In this document: piece by piece, positions 1 to 5,690 of the stretch
Layout of the letters: each line of letters starts with the position of its first letter
Position numbering within the stretch: the stretch's first letter is position 1
NCBI GenBank assembly: GCA_002254825.2
Contig: NJEL02000032.1
Span: 4,543-18,734 of the forward strand
Origin: Methanosarcinales archaeon ex4572_44
GTDB lineage: Archaea; Halobacteriota; Methanosarcinia; Methanosarcinales; EX4572-44
Reading direction: 5' to 3'
DNA: 14,192 nt
The notes under the pieces: model-generated
Told to the model about the DNA's origin: nothing
Seen by the model: only the letters and a program-made list of their open reading frames with translations
Databases searched by the model: none
Program-made: the position numbers and the translations under genes

Positions 1-198
1 ACTGGTGTGACTGCGACCGTTAGTGTGGGATCCACTGGCAAAACAGGTGTTGAGATGGAAGCACTGACAGGTGTGTCGGTGGCACTTCTCACCGTTTGGG
101 ATATGGTGAAGTCAGCCGAGAAAGACGAGACTGGAAACTATCCCTATACGTTGATAGGGGGGATAAAAGTTATAGAAAAGATAAAAAAATCCCCTTAG
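1..198 (+). CDS. moaC: Cyclic pyranopterin monophosphate synthase MoaC, C-terminal fragment
   Basis: Only the last 65 codons are in the window; the frame is open from base 1, so the gene enters from the left. MoaC, with MoaA, makes cyclic pyranopterin monophosphate, the first intermediate of molybdopterin (Mo/W cofactor) synthesis. The visible part carries the family signature GKTGVEMEALTGVSVALLT followed by WDMVKS and a basic end, IGGIKVIEKIKKSP, as in MoaC C-termini. The GVEMEAL segment is the conserved stretch near the active site. It converges on the leuC-like gene with a 15-base gap. In an anaerobic archaeon this fits Mo/W enzymes such as formylmethanofuran dehydrogenase, but that link is inference. 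The ATG- or GTG-like codons near base 7 are internal, not the start. Confidence 0.93.
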   Translation, partial: TGVTATVSVGSTGKTGVEMEALTGVSVALLTVWDMVKSAEKDETGNYPYTLIGGIKVIEKIKKSP

Positions 199-213
199 CA
201 AGCAAATTTCGTT

Positions 214-1455
214 TTATATTTCGCGTGGGTCTGTGATTTCTCCCCTTATTGCGCTTGCAGCAGCGGTTTCTGGTGATGCGAGGTATATGAGTCCGCCTTT
301 GCCCATGCGTCCTTTGAAGTTTCGGTTTGCGGTTGAGAGGCACACCTCGCCCTCGCCGATGACGCCTGTGTGGGCTCCAAGACATGGTCCGCAGCCTGGT
401 GGGGCTATCATGGCTCCTGCCCGGACGAGTCGCTGTATGTATCCGGCATCCATTGCATCGAGCAGTATCTTTCTTGACGCGGGTATCACGATTGTTCGGG
501 TCTTGAACATGGAATCATTCACCATTCTTGCTGCTGCTGCAATGTCTTCAAGCCTCCCGTTGGTGCAGGTACCGATGAAAACTTGATCGATCGGTGTACC
601 TGCGACACTGCCGACCACGCAGGTGTTGTCCACGCTGTGGGGGCGTGCCACGAGCGGTTCAAGGTCTGAAACATCGAACTCGTACTCGTCGACGTACTCT
701 GCGTCGCTATCTGCCTGCACGAGGGTGTACTCTCCTGATGCACGCCCCGCAAGGTAGGTATGGGTCTTCTCGTCAGGTGGTATGATTGCGTTCTTCGCAC
801 CTGTTTCAATCGCCATGTTGCAGAGTGTCATTCTTCCATCCATTGAGAGAGCGTCTATTGCTTCGCCGTAGTACTCGATTGCCTGATAGGTAGCGCCATC
901 AGCTCCGATCTCACCTACAACCTTCAGGGTTACGTCCTTTGCAGACGTGCACCGTGGCAGAGTCCCGTTGATCGTGACCCTGATCGTCTGTGGAACCCGA
1001 AGCCAGATTTTCCCAGTTGCAAATATCTCCGCCATGTCGGTTGCACCCACTCCCGTTGCAAAAGCGCCGAAGGCACCATACGTGCACGTGTGTGAGTCAG
1101 CTCCGATGATCAGTTTTCCTGGCAGTGCAAAGCCATTTTCAGGCAGGACCTGGTGGCACACTCCCTTCCCGAGATCGTAGTGATGCTCGATTCCCTGTTC
1201 CCTGATCCATTCCCTTATCTCTCTTTGGAGGTTTGCTGCTGTCTCGTTGTTGGCTGGCACAATATGGTCAAAGGGAATTATGATCTTCGTGGGGTCAAAG
1301 ACTCGTGTTATTCCCATCTCGCGCAGAGATTTTACGGCGAGCACGCTTGTTCCGTCGTGTGCCATTGCAAAATCGACATCCGCCTCAACAAATTCACCAG
1401 CACTGGCACTCCTTCCACCTGCCTTTGAGAGTATCTTCTCGCTTATAGTTAGCAT
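214..1455 (-). CDS. leuC: 3-isopropylmalate dehydratase / homoaconitase large subunit (LeuC/HacA family)
   Basis: This 413-residue aconitase-superfamily hydro-lyase large subunit has the usual length for the archaeal two-subunit type. It would isomerise 2- to 3-isopropylmalate (leucine synthesis) or act as a homoaconitase in the 2-oxosuberate branch leading to coenzyme B. The two functions are told apart mainly by the small subunit, which is not in the window, so substrate is unresolved. Visible motifs: GADSHTCTYGAFGAFATGVG at about 118-137, GTCTNGR with the first cluster cysteine (C297), and PGCGPCLGAHTGV with the other two (C355, C358), giving a complete [4Fe-4S] ligand set. The ATG at 1455 is preceded by a GAGG/GGTGA-like ribosome site. 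A degenerate copy of its 5' end lies at 3163-3194, beyond the cytochrome gene, suggesting nop5 was once its direct upstream neighbour. Confidence 0.9.
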   Translation of the reverse strand: MLTISEKILSKAGGRSASAGEFVEADVDFAMAHDGTSVLAVKSLREMGITRVFDPTKIIIPFDHIVPANNETAANLQREIREWIREQGIEHHYDLGKGVCHQVLPENGFALPGKLIIGADSHTCTYGAFGAFATGVGATDMAEIFATGKIWLRVPQTIRVTINGTLPRCTSAKDVTLKVVGEIGADGATYQAIEYYGEAIDALSMDGRMTLCNMAIETGAKNAIIPPDEKTHTYLAGRASGEYTLVQADSDAEYVDEYEFDVSDLEPLVARPHSVDNTCVVGSVAGTPIDQVFIGTCTNGRLEDIAAAARMVNDSMFKTRTIVIPASRKILLDAMDAGYIQRLVRAGAMIAPPGCGPCLGAHTGVIGEGEVCLSTANRNFKGRMGKGGLIYLASPETAAASAIRGEITDPREI

Positions 1456-1503
1456 TTGATAGATTCACCCTGCCTCTTTCAGAGATCGATCGGGATAGGA
1501 TTT
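1397..1503. repeat. Left copy of duplicated nop5/leuC junction
   Basis: Three blocks here align, in the same order and orientation, with the right copy at 3163-3242. Bases 1397-1428 (leuC codons) match 3163-3194 without gaps at 25 of 32. Bases 1457-1470 match 3197-3210 at 13 of 14. Bases 1478-1503 match 3217-3242 at 25 of 26. I counted these by eye. In this left copy the leuC part is intact and includes its start codon at 1453-1455. The part upstream of leuC corresponds to the very end of nop5, whose coding body is absent here. The blocks were probably formed by a duplication of the nop5/leuC boundary when the intervening cytochrome segment arrived. Confidence 0.8.
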
Positions 1504-1577
1504 AATCCTTACCGTCTTCTGTGCTGCCAACTTATTTGGTGTTACTTGAATTTTCAACACCTCTGGTTCACTGCTAA

Positions 1578-1607
1578 CACCAAGCTTCTTCTCACCAAGC
1601 TTCTTCT
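1578..1607. repeat. 15-bp tandem duplication
   Basis: Two perfect head-to-tail copies of CACCAAGCTTCTTCT (1578-1592 and 1593-1607), followed by CAC as the start of a third. The unit length is a multiple of three, and on the minus strand it would add GEKKL-like residues to the unassigned frame in this gap. It looks like a simple slippage duplication. Confidence 0.85.
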
Positions 1608-1628
1608 CACAACCTACGATTATCGAAA

Positions 1629-1641
1629 TTATTAAATAGTA
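1629..1641 (+). promoter_or_regulatory. Candidate TATA box for the cytochrome gene
   Basis: The AT-rich stretch TTATTAAATAGTA lies about 85 bases before the Shine-Dalgarno site of the cytochrome gene. With normal archaeal spacing (TATA centre about 26 bases before the start site) transcription would begin near 1660. That leaves an untranslated leader that contains the TGTGA/TCACA palindrome. The element is nearly symmetric and could also drive leuC in the other direction. No clear BRE is visible. Confidence 0.45.
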
Positions 1642-1695
1642 TATCGTATTGTTATTCTGTATTGCGTAGAATAGGTTAAACCCGTTGAATTGCTA

Positions 1696-1711
1696 TGTGA
1701 TGATAATCACA
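1696..1711. promoter_or_regulatory. Perfect TGTGA-N6-TCACA palindrome
   Basis: TGTGATGATAATCACA is an exact inverted repeat of TGTGA with a six-base spacer, the form bound by CRP/FNR-type winged-helix regulators. It ends two bases before a strong ribosome-binding site (GGAGGG, 1714-1719). As DNA it could be an operator downstream of the likely transcription start; as RNA it could form a small hairpin next to the Shine-Dalgarno. Seen directly; function is inference. Confidence 0.5.
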
Positions 1712-3088
1712 AAGGAGGGATATACTATCAAGAATCAAAACAAAACAAGTTCCAAGATACTCAGCAACAAGATAACGATATTATCTGTTGTTCTGGTATT
1801 TTGTTTGTTGAGTACATCAATCGTGGTGGGCGCATCTGAAGAGATGCACACTCATATTGGAGAATATAAAGGTGCAGAAACCTGTCTGAAATGTCACTAT
1901 CAAGAGGGCGAGGATTTTGCGACGTCCATCCATTATACATGGACTGGCGAAGCTACACACATCGTAGGAAAGGAAGGTGACATGCTTGGCAAACTCTCGG
2001 GTGTAAACGAGCTCTGTGTAGTTGTAGAATCGAATGAAGACCTCTGCGGCAAGTGTCACGCAGGATATGGCCTGGTTGAAAACAATTTCTCAATCGAAAA
2101 AATCGACTGCTTGATATGCCACGCCCCGAATTATAAGAAGACCGCAATAGGACCCGACCCGTCAATCGATGCAACAGAGGCTGCTCGAAACGTCAGACTG
2201 CCCACACGTGAGATGTGCCTGCGCTGCCATGCACTGGCAAGCGGCGGTAATAACAACAAACGGGGAGACCTCGAACTTGCGATGAGCGCCTCCAATGTGT
2301 CGAGAGACCTCGATGCCCACATGAGTACTGGCATGACCTGCCAGGACTGCCACACGTTCATAGACCACCACGTATCAGGGAGAGGCATGGACTTGCGGGT
2401 TGATGACACCGATTTCCTGGTTACCTGCGACAATGATGATTGTCACGGCAGTGATCCACACCCAGAAGGTTCACTGTATAATAAACATGCAAAAGTGCAT
2501 GAGCATACAAGGCTCTATTGCACGGCATGCCACATCACCTCTTACGGCAAGGTGCAGACTGTTGAGATCTCACGGGACTGGGAGGACAGAAATCTCAATG
2601 CAAAGGGTTTGTATCCCCCAACGATCGTTCGCGAGAGTAATCCTGCACCGATTCATGTCTGGTGGAATAGGACGTCTGAAGTCGTGGATCGCGCAGACTC
2701 CGTTATACCAGACGACGACGGTGTTGTTACAATGGCAAAACCTGTTGGCAGCATCGACGATCCTACATCAAAGATATACGCAGCAAGATTGCATCGAGGC
2801 AGACAGCCATGGAATGGTACACACATACTCCCATTCAGGCATATAATAGTCAAGAAAACCGATAACATGACACAGGCACTCTTTGTTTCGACAGGCAAGA
2901 TGTACGACCCTGTCCAGTACGTGGATGCCAAGCGGTACATGGGACTCTTCCACGGAGTCTCGCCGAAGGATAATGCTCTCAGATGCAACGACTGCCACAC
3001 CGATCACAAATTGGACTTTGAGGCACTCGGGTACGATGTGGACGCATCTAGAAACTTGATCAGTACGACAAAACCTGGTGAAGGTTAA
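1700..3088 (+). CDS. Exported octaheme c-type cytochrome
   Basis: This is a multiheme cytochrome expected outside the cytoplasmic membrane, moving electrons between membrane carriers and external or membrane partners. In the open frame that begins with TTG at 1685 (467 residues, used for numbering) there are seven CXXCH motifs: C67, C121, C142, C178, C219, C279 and C434. One CX4CH motif, CDNDDCH, lies at 248-254. That gives eight predicted hemes. An N-terminal hydrophobic segment at about 30-50 ends VGA-SEE, a plausible signal peptidase site. Hemes 1-7 lie within about 220 residues; heme 8 follows a heme-free stretch of about 150. This layout resembles the octaheme tetrathionate reductase/MmcA group of archaeal cytochromes, but I cannot confirm it. 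The start is uncertain: ATG 1700 is used here, TTG 1685 and GTG 1697 also fit, and the Shine-Dalgarno favours ATC 1727. No maturation genes are adjacent. Confidence 0.88.
   Translation: MIITKEGYTIKNQNKTSSKILSNKITILSVVLVFCLLSTSIVVGASEEMHTHIGEYKGAETCLKCHYQEGEDFATSIHYTWTGEATHIVGKEGDMLGKLSGVNELCVVVESNEDLCGKCHAGYGLVENNFSIEKIDCLICHAPNYKKTAIGPDPSIDATEAARNVRLPTREMCLRCHALASGGNNNKRGDLELAMSASNVSRDLDAHMSTGMTCQDCHTFIDHHVSGRGMDLRVDDTDFLVTCDNDDCHGSDPHPEGSLYNKHAKVHEHTRLYCTACHITSYGKVQTVEISRDWEDRNLNAKGLYPPTIVRESNPAPIHVWWNRTSEVVDRADSVIPDDDGVVTMAKPVGSIDDPTSKIYAARLHRGRQPWNGTHILPFRHIIVKKTDNMTQALFVSTGKMYDPVQYVDAKRYMGLFHGVSPKDNALRCNDCHTDHKLDFEALGYDVDASRNLISTTKPGEG
1714..1719 (+). promoter_or_regulatory. Strong Shine-Dalgarno with no ordinary start codon
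   Basis: GGAGGG preceded by AAA is the best ribosome-binding site in this region. Seven bases later, in frame with the cytochrome, is ATC at 1727-1729. No ATG, GTG or TTG lies at usable spacing in any frame. Initiation at ATC, or an ATG-to-ATC change, would give an N-terminus MKNQNKTSSK followed directly by the hydrophobic signal segment. Confidence 0.55.
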
Positions 3089-3162
3089 ATCTCGCTGCGT
3101 CTACAGCAAAAAGTTGGATAGAGAAGAGGCAGTTGGTTGGAGGTGGGCAAACTGTAGTCGTG

Positions 3163-3210
3163 CCAGCACAGACTCTCTATCCGCCCGCCTTTGAAATGAT
3201 ATATTCACCC
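3163..3210 (-). pseudogene. Remnant of the leuC 5' end
   Basis: On the minus strand, just after nop5, this stretch aligns with the first codons of the leuC-type gene. Bases 3163-3194 match leuC codons at 1397-1428 in 25 of 32 positions without gaps. Read in frame they give SKAGG, as in LeuC residues 10-14, followed by a stop. About 27 bases including the start codon are missing relative to leuC, while the ribosome-site region (3197-3210) is kept. Weaker similarity may run on to the cytochrome stop at 3088. It has no coding capacity. It shows that nop5 was once followed directly by leuC or a close copy. Confidence 0.65.
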
Positions 3211-3242
3211 ATTTCCTTCAGAGGTCGATCGGGATAGGATTT
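3163..3242. repeat. Right copy of duplicated nop5/leuC junction
   Basis: Partner of the left copy at 1397-1503. The block at 3217-3242 covers the last codons and stop of nop5 and is identical to 1478-1503 except for one base. Here nop5 is the intact side and leuC the decayed side, the mirror of the left copy. The copies are direct repeats about 1.74 kb apart and bracket the cytochrome gene. No transposase, integrase or terminal inverted repeats are visible, so the mechanism is open. Confidence 0.8.
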
Positions 3243-4156
3243 TTGATCTTTGCCATCTCCCTTTCAAAGCCATCCTTCAGATCTGGGTTGAGCGTACCGC
3301 TGTAGAGATCAATACGTGATGCCATAGCGATCTTTGCTGCAAGCCTTCGTGCTATTTTACCACGCAGTCTAGGAGGGGTCTTCTTTATTGCAGGGTGCTG
3401 GTATATTATCCCATGCTTGGGTGGCGGGGCTCTTCCCTCAAGGTGCCTGAAGAGTGCTTTCTTTGCACCGATCACCTGTATCCTGCTCGCGGGCTGTTGT
3501 GCAAGCCTCTCAAGGCTTCCTGCAAGGCTTATCAAGCGTGCGGTTAGCTTTGCCCCTGCAAGATCTGCGAGGTTCGGAGCAAACTCTGCTATCGTTCTCT
3601 CCAGGTATTCCTCATAGTTATGACGCAGCTTGTACAACGATACGATGTTCTCTGCAAGTTCTCTCATGAGGCTCTCTTCCTCGTCTGTTATCTGCATACC
3701 TATCGAGTCTCTCGCGCTCCCATACAAGGGGTGAGTGTCTGGAATCCTTGATCTTCTCCCGTAGGTTATTATCAGTTCTGCAAGCTCTCTGCCGTGGAGG
3801 TTCTGTTCAGGAAAATGCGTGGTGAACACGTTCTTCAACCGCTCCTGCAAGAGATTTATGCTCTCACCAAGCTCGTCAATCGTGCTCGCCGTATGTATGA
3901 CCTGAACATCCTTCTTCCAACCTCTCCTAATCTTCTCTCTCGATGCTTCAAGCATGACCGCTCGCAGCAACCCATAGTATTCCTCGCGGCTCTCCACAAA
4001 ACCATGGTCCACTGCAAGACTTTGCAGATCGATCTTCCAGCCAAGACCAAGCGGATTATGCCTGTCTCGCCGATCTACGATCCGTTCCGCGAGTCTGTGG
4101 TGTTGCGACTTTGTATCGGCGTGTGAGTCTGTGGAGCATGGATAGTTGGCTTGCAA
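3218..4156 (-). CDS. nop5: Nop5 (Nop56/58-type) C/D box RNP core protein
   Basis: Nop5 is the scaffold of archaeal C/D box ribonucleoproteins, which 2'-O-methylate rRNA and tRNA. It bridges fibrillarin, L7Ae and the guide RNA. Visible in order: a helix with GFVESREEYYGLLRAV at about 52-67; the coiled-coil region with ESINLLQERLKNVFTTHFPE at about 98-117; and the Nop domain at about 193-285, including APNLADLAGAKLTARLISLA and the RNA-binding GAKKALFRHL...PPKHGIIYQHP. The C-terminal half is complete. The N-terminal fibrillarin-binding region looks short, and its first 33 codons overlap radB in another frame, so the true start is unclear (GTG near 4012 is an alternative). The last seven residues, NPIPIDL, may arise from an A-tract frameshift. 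Fibrillarin, often the next gene, is absent here. Confidence 0.88.
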   Translation of the reverse strand: MQANYPCSTDSHADTKSQHHRLAERIVDRRDRHNPLGLGWKIDLQSLAVDHGFVESREEYYGLLRAVMLEASREKIRRGWKKDVQVIHTASTIDELGESINLLQERLKNVFTTHFPEQNLHGRELAELIITYGRRSRIPDTHPLYGSARDSIGMQITDEEESLMRELAENIVSLYKLRHNYEEYLERTIAEFAPNLADLAGAKLTARLISLAGSLERLAQQPASRIQVIGAKKALFRHLEGRAPPPKHGIIYQHPAIKKTPPRLRGKIARRLAAKIAMASRIDLYSGTLNPDLKDGFEREMAKIKNPIPIDL

Positions 4157-4577
4157 GCTGTCTGCGGAAGATTATGCTCTCTTTTTCATCGATCATCTGT
4201 CTATAGAACATAACGGGTGAGTCAAGGATTATAAGTCCGATTTCTCGGTTCATTATCTTCTCGCAGTCGCGTATGGCAGTGTACTGGCTCTGGAAGTCAG
4301 TGGGTTCGTAGATTATGATCGTCTTTGCAAGCTCTCCTGCATCGTTTCCTGCTATCTGCCTGAAGCGGTCGGGTGAGAAGCCCTCTGTGTCGATAAAGAT
4401 GGTTTTCTTTCCTTGCTTTGCACATGATATGGCAAGCTGGATTGCAAGGTTGGTCTTTCCGCTGCCAGCCTCGCCATAGGCCTCTGTTATGATTCCGTGT
4501 TCGAAGCCGCCTCCGATGAGATCGTCGATGGGTGTGCAACCAGATGAAAGTTTTTTCTGCGCCTCTGTTATCGTCAT
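4056..4577 (-). CDS. radB: RadB recombinase paralogue, C-terminally truncated
   Basis: RadB is a RecA/RadA-family ATPase of Euryarchaeota thought to assist homologous recombination. The frame has Walker A GEAGSGKT at 35-42, the strand IFIDTEGFSPDRFRQIAG at about 60-77, and Walker B GLIILDS at 114-120 followed by FYRQMIDE. From about residue 159 it leaves the family: after LHRLTRRYKVA one expects the TNQVY loop and a domain of roughly 55-65 more residues ending near KHRS. Instead it reads TPQTRGTDRRSARQA and stops, in the region overlapping nop5. Length is 173 against roughly 220-235 for the family. The loss of the L2-side region probably makes it non-functional, or the contig is chimeric here. 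The ATG at 4577 has GGAG four bases upstream. Confidence 0.8.
   Translation of the reverse strand: MTITEAQKKLSSGCTPIDDLIGGGFEHGIITEAYGEAGSGKTNLAIQLAISCAKQGKKTIFIDTEGFSPDRFRQIAGNDAGELAKTIIIYEPTDFQSQYTAIRDCEKIMNREIGLIILDSPVMFYRQMIDEKESIIFRRQLASQLSMLHRLTRRYKVATPQTRGTDRRSARQA
4091..4134. repeat. Ten-base direct repeat at the radB/nop5 junction
   Basis: GAGTCTGTGG occurs at 4091-4100 and again at 4125-4134, 34 bases apart, inside the overlap of radB and nop5. On the minus strand the two copies encode HRL in both genes: LHRLTRR in the RadB frame and HHRLAER in the Nop5 frame. The spacing is not a multiple of three, so the repeat itself links the two frames. Such microhomology is what a deletion or slippage junction can leave. 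Confidence 0.7.
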
Positions 4578-4607
4578 CCACTCCAGGGGATCGTCTCTAT
4601 CATCCCA

Positions 4608-4620
4608 AAGTTTAAATATG
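4608..4620. promoter_or_regulatory. TATA element between divergent radB and rps3ae
   Basis: GTTTAAATATG in the 127-base divergent gap contains a TTTAAATA core readable on both strands. For radB (-) it lies about 35-40 bases before the ATG, giving a very short leader. For rps3ae (+) it would give a leader of roughly 60 bases. It may serve either gene or both. Confidence 0.5.
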
Positions 4621-4704
4621 TAGCGAATACTCTTGCACTCTGTATTTCTAAGCGTAAAGAGGACTCGGACTTGTGTTATTCAGAATATATTTGGAGGAAC
4701 GTGT

Positions 4705-5298
4705 TTGGCTAAGAGTGTGAGAAAGACTGATGGTTGGAAGTCAAAGCAGTGGTATTCAGTGGTGTCACCAGAGTTGCTCGGCTCTGTTTCTGTGGGCGAG
4801 GCTGTGGCGAACAACCCCGGCACTCTTGTAGGAAGGGTTGTTGAGACAACCCTTGGGGATGTGATGGGCGATTTTTCGAAGCAGAATGTGAAACTCAGAT
4901 TCAAGGTTGATCGGGTTGGTGGCGATACTGCTTACACTGAGTTTGTGGAGTATCAGTTGACTCAGGATTATTTGCGTTCTCTTGTGAAGAGACGCAGTTC
5001 AATCATCAATTTGATCGTGGATGTAGTGACGAAGGATGGGTCTAATGTTAGGGTGAAGCCGTGCTCTTTCACAATTAAACGGGCACATCTGGAGCAAGTT
5101 CGTGGGATTAGAAGGACTATGGGACAGATTATTGAGGAACGTGCTCGGGACTTGGACTTTGACCAGTTTATCCAGGAAATTCTTAGTGGAAAGCTCTCAG
5201 CGACAATTTATAAGGAGGTTAAGAAGATATACCCGTTGCGGAGGGTTGAAATCGGGAAAACAGAGGTAATGGGCAAGCGGCGACTTGTAGCTGCATAG
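4705..5298 (+). CDS. rps3ae: 30S ribosomal protein S3Ae (eS1)
   Basis: This 197-residue protein is the archaeal/eukaryal small-subunit protein eS1, which sits on the platform of the 30S subunit near the mRNA exit. The N-terminus AKSVRKTDGWKSKQWYSVVS, the GDFSKQNVKLRFKV segment and the RVKPCSFTIKRAH motif are characteristic. Length is normal for archaeal members. The start is TTG at 4705, supported by GGAGG at 4693-4697 seven bases upstream and by the conserved AKSVRKT start. The open frame continues further upstream, but without family similarity. It stands alone between divergent radB and the gar1-tfb operon. Its coding strand is rich in G and T, unlike tfb two genes on. Confidence 0.95.
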   Translation: MAKSVRKTDGWKSKQWYSVVSPELLGSVSVGEAVANNPGTLVGRVVETTLGDVMGDFSKQNVKLRFKVDRVGGDTAYTEFVEYQLTQDYLRSLVKRRSSIINLIVDVVTKDGSNVRVKPCSFTIKRAHLEQVRGIRRTMGQIIEERARDLDFDQFIQEILSGKLSATIYKEVKKIYPLRRVEIGKTEVMGKRRLVAA

Positions 5299-5352
5299 GG
5301 CTCGGGCATCCCCCACCCTTACCTTGTTGGATTCATAAATAGCTTGCGGTGG

Positions 5353-5362
5353 GTTTATATAC
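5353..5362 (+). promoter_or_regulatory. TATA box for gar1-tfb
   Basis: GTTTATATAC lies about 50 bases before the gar1 start, in the 110-base gap after rps3ae. A start site near 5383 would follow, giving a leader of about 25 bases that contains the GAGGTGA ribosome site at 5398-5404. Confidence 0.6.
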
Positions 5363-5408
5363 TAATAGCTACTTGATAGAGTATAGTAATGCTCACTGAG
5401 GTGAAGGT

Positions 5409-5648
5409 TTGAAACGTCTTGGCACCGTGCTCCATGTTATCCACAACGGTATCTTGATAGTGCGGTGTGAAGGCAGGATGAAGGGCACTTGGTTGAACTC
5501 TGTTGTCCTGAGCGAAGAACTGATACGGCTTGGCAGAGTGGTAGATATATTCGGACCAGTATCAAGACCTTATTGTTCGATAAAACCATTCAAAGGATCT
5601 AAACCAAGAATACACAAGCTGAAAGACAGAATGGTTTACATAAAATAA
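5409..5648 (+). CDS. gar1: H/ACA RNP protein Gar1
   Basis: Gar1 belongs to archaeal H/ACA ribonucleoproteins, where it binds Cbf5 and helps substrate turnover during guided pseudouridylation of rRNA. The 79-residue frame shows the full single-domain beta-barrel: KRLGTVLHVIHNGILIVRCE, then NSVVLSEELIRLGRVVDIFG and GPVSRPYCSIKP, the most conserved Gar1 segment. Length is typical of archaeal Gar1, which lacks the eukaryotic glycine/arginine-rich tails. The start is TTG at 5409, with GAGGTGA four bases before it. It lies 42 bases upstream of tfb, a gar1-tfb pairing common in Euryarchaeota, so the two are probably one transcript from the TATA box near 5357. Confidence 0.93.
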   Translation: MKRLGTVLHVIHNGILIVRCEGRMKGTWLNSVVLSEELIRLGRVVDIFGPVSRPYCSIKPFKGSKPRIHKLKDRMVYIK

Positions 5649-5690
5649 AATTAAAATAAAATTTTTATTGATTGAAAAGGATGGTGTCAT

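Larger units (their letters stand above)
1504..1684. other. Intergenic region between leuC-type gene and cytochrome; unassigned minus-strand frame
   Basis: This gap holds the cytochrome promoter region near its right end and a 15-base tandem repeat. On the minus strand one frame is open from about 1650 down to a TGA just before the leuC ribosome site (around 1464-1468). Near its end it reads QKTVRIKSYPDRSLKEAG. The last part is the left-copy equivalent of the nop5 tail read in another frame. No convincing start codon is visible, and I do not recognise the upstream part (it includes VSSEPEVLKIQVTPNKLAA). It may be a decayed 3' end of a gene formerly upstream of leuC, or non-coding. Confidence 0.35.

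Noticed and set aside
2400..2846. A 148-codon plus-strand frame inside the cytochrome gene
   Set aside because: It is a shadow of the cytochrome frame, which has eight heme motifs; the shadow has no recognisable domain.
3163..3242. Insertion sequence or transposon ends
   Set aside because: The copies are direct, not inverted, contain recognisable leuC and nop5 coding sequence, and no transposase lies between them.
4056..4156. Programmed frameshift giving a RadB-Nop5 fusion
   Set aside because: RadB lacks its final domain rather than continuing into Nop5, there is no slippery sequence, and the two proteins have unrelated functions; a rearrangement explains it better.
4633..4704. Longer N-terminus of S3Ae from 4633
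   Set aside because: No similarity upstream, and GGAGG seven bases before TTG 4705 fits the conserved AKSVRKT start.
5299..5408. Small RNA gene between rps3ae and gar1
   Set aside because: No box C/D, box H/ACA or tRNA-like structure could be seen; the region is explained by a TATA box and leader.
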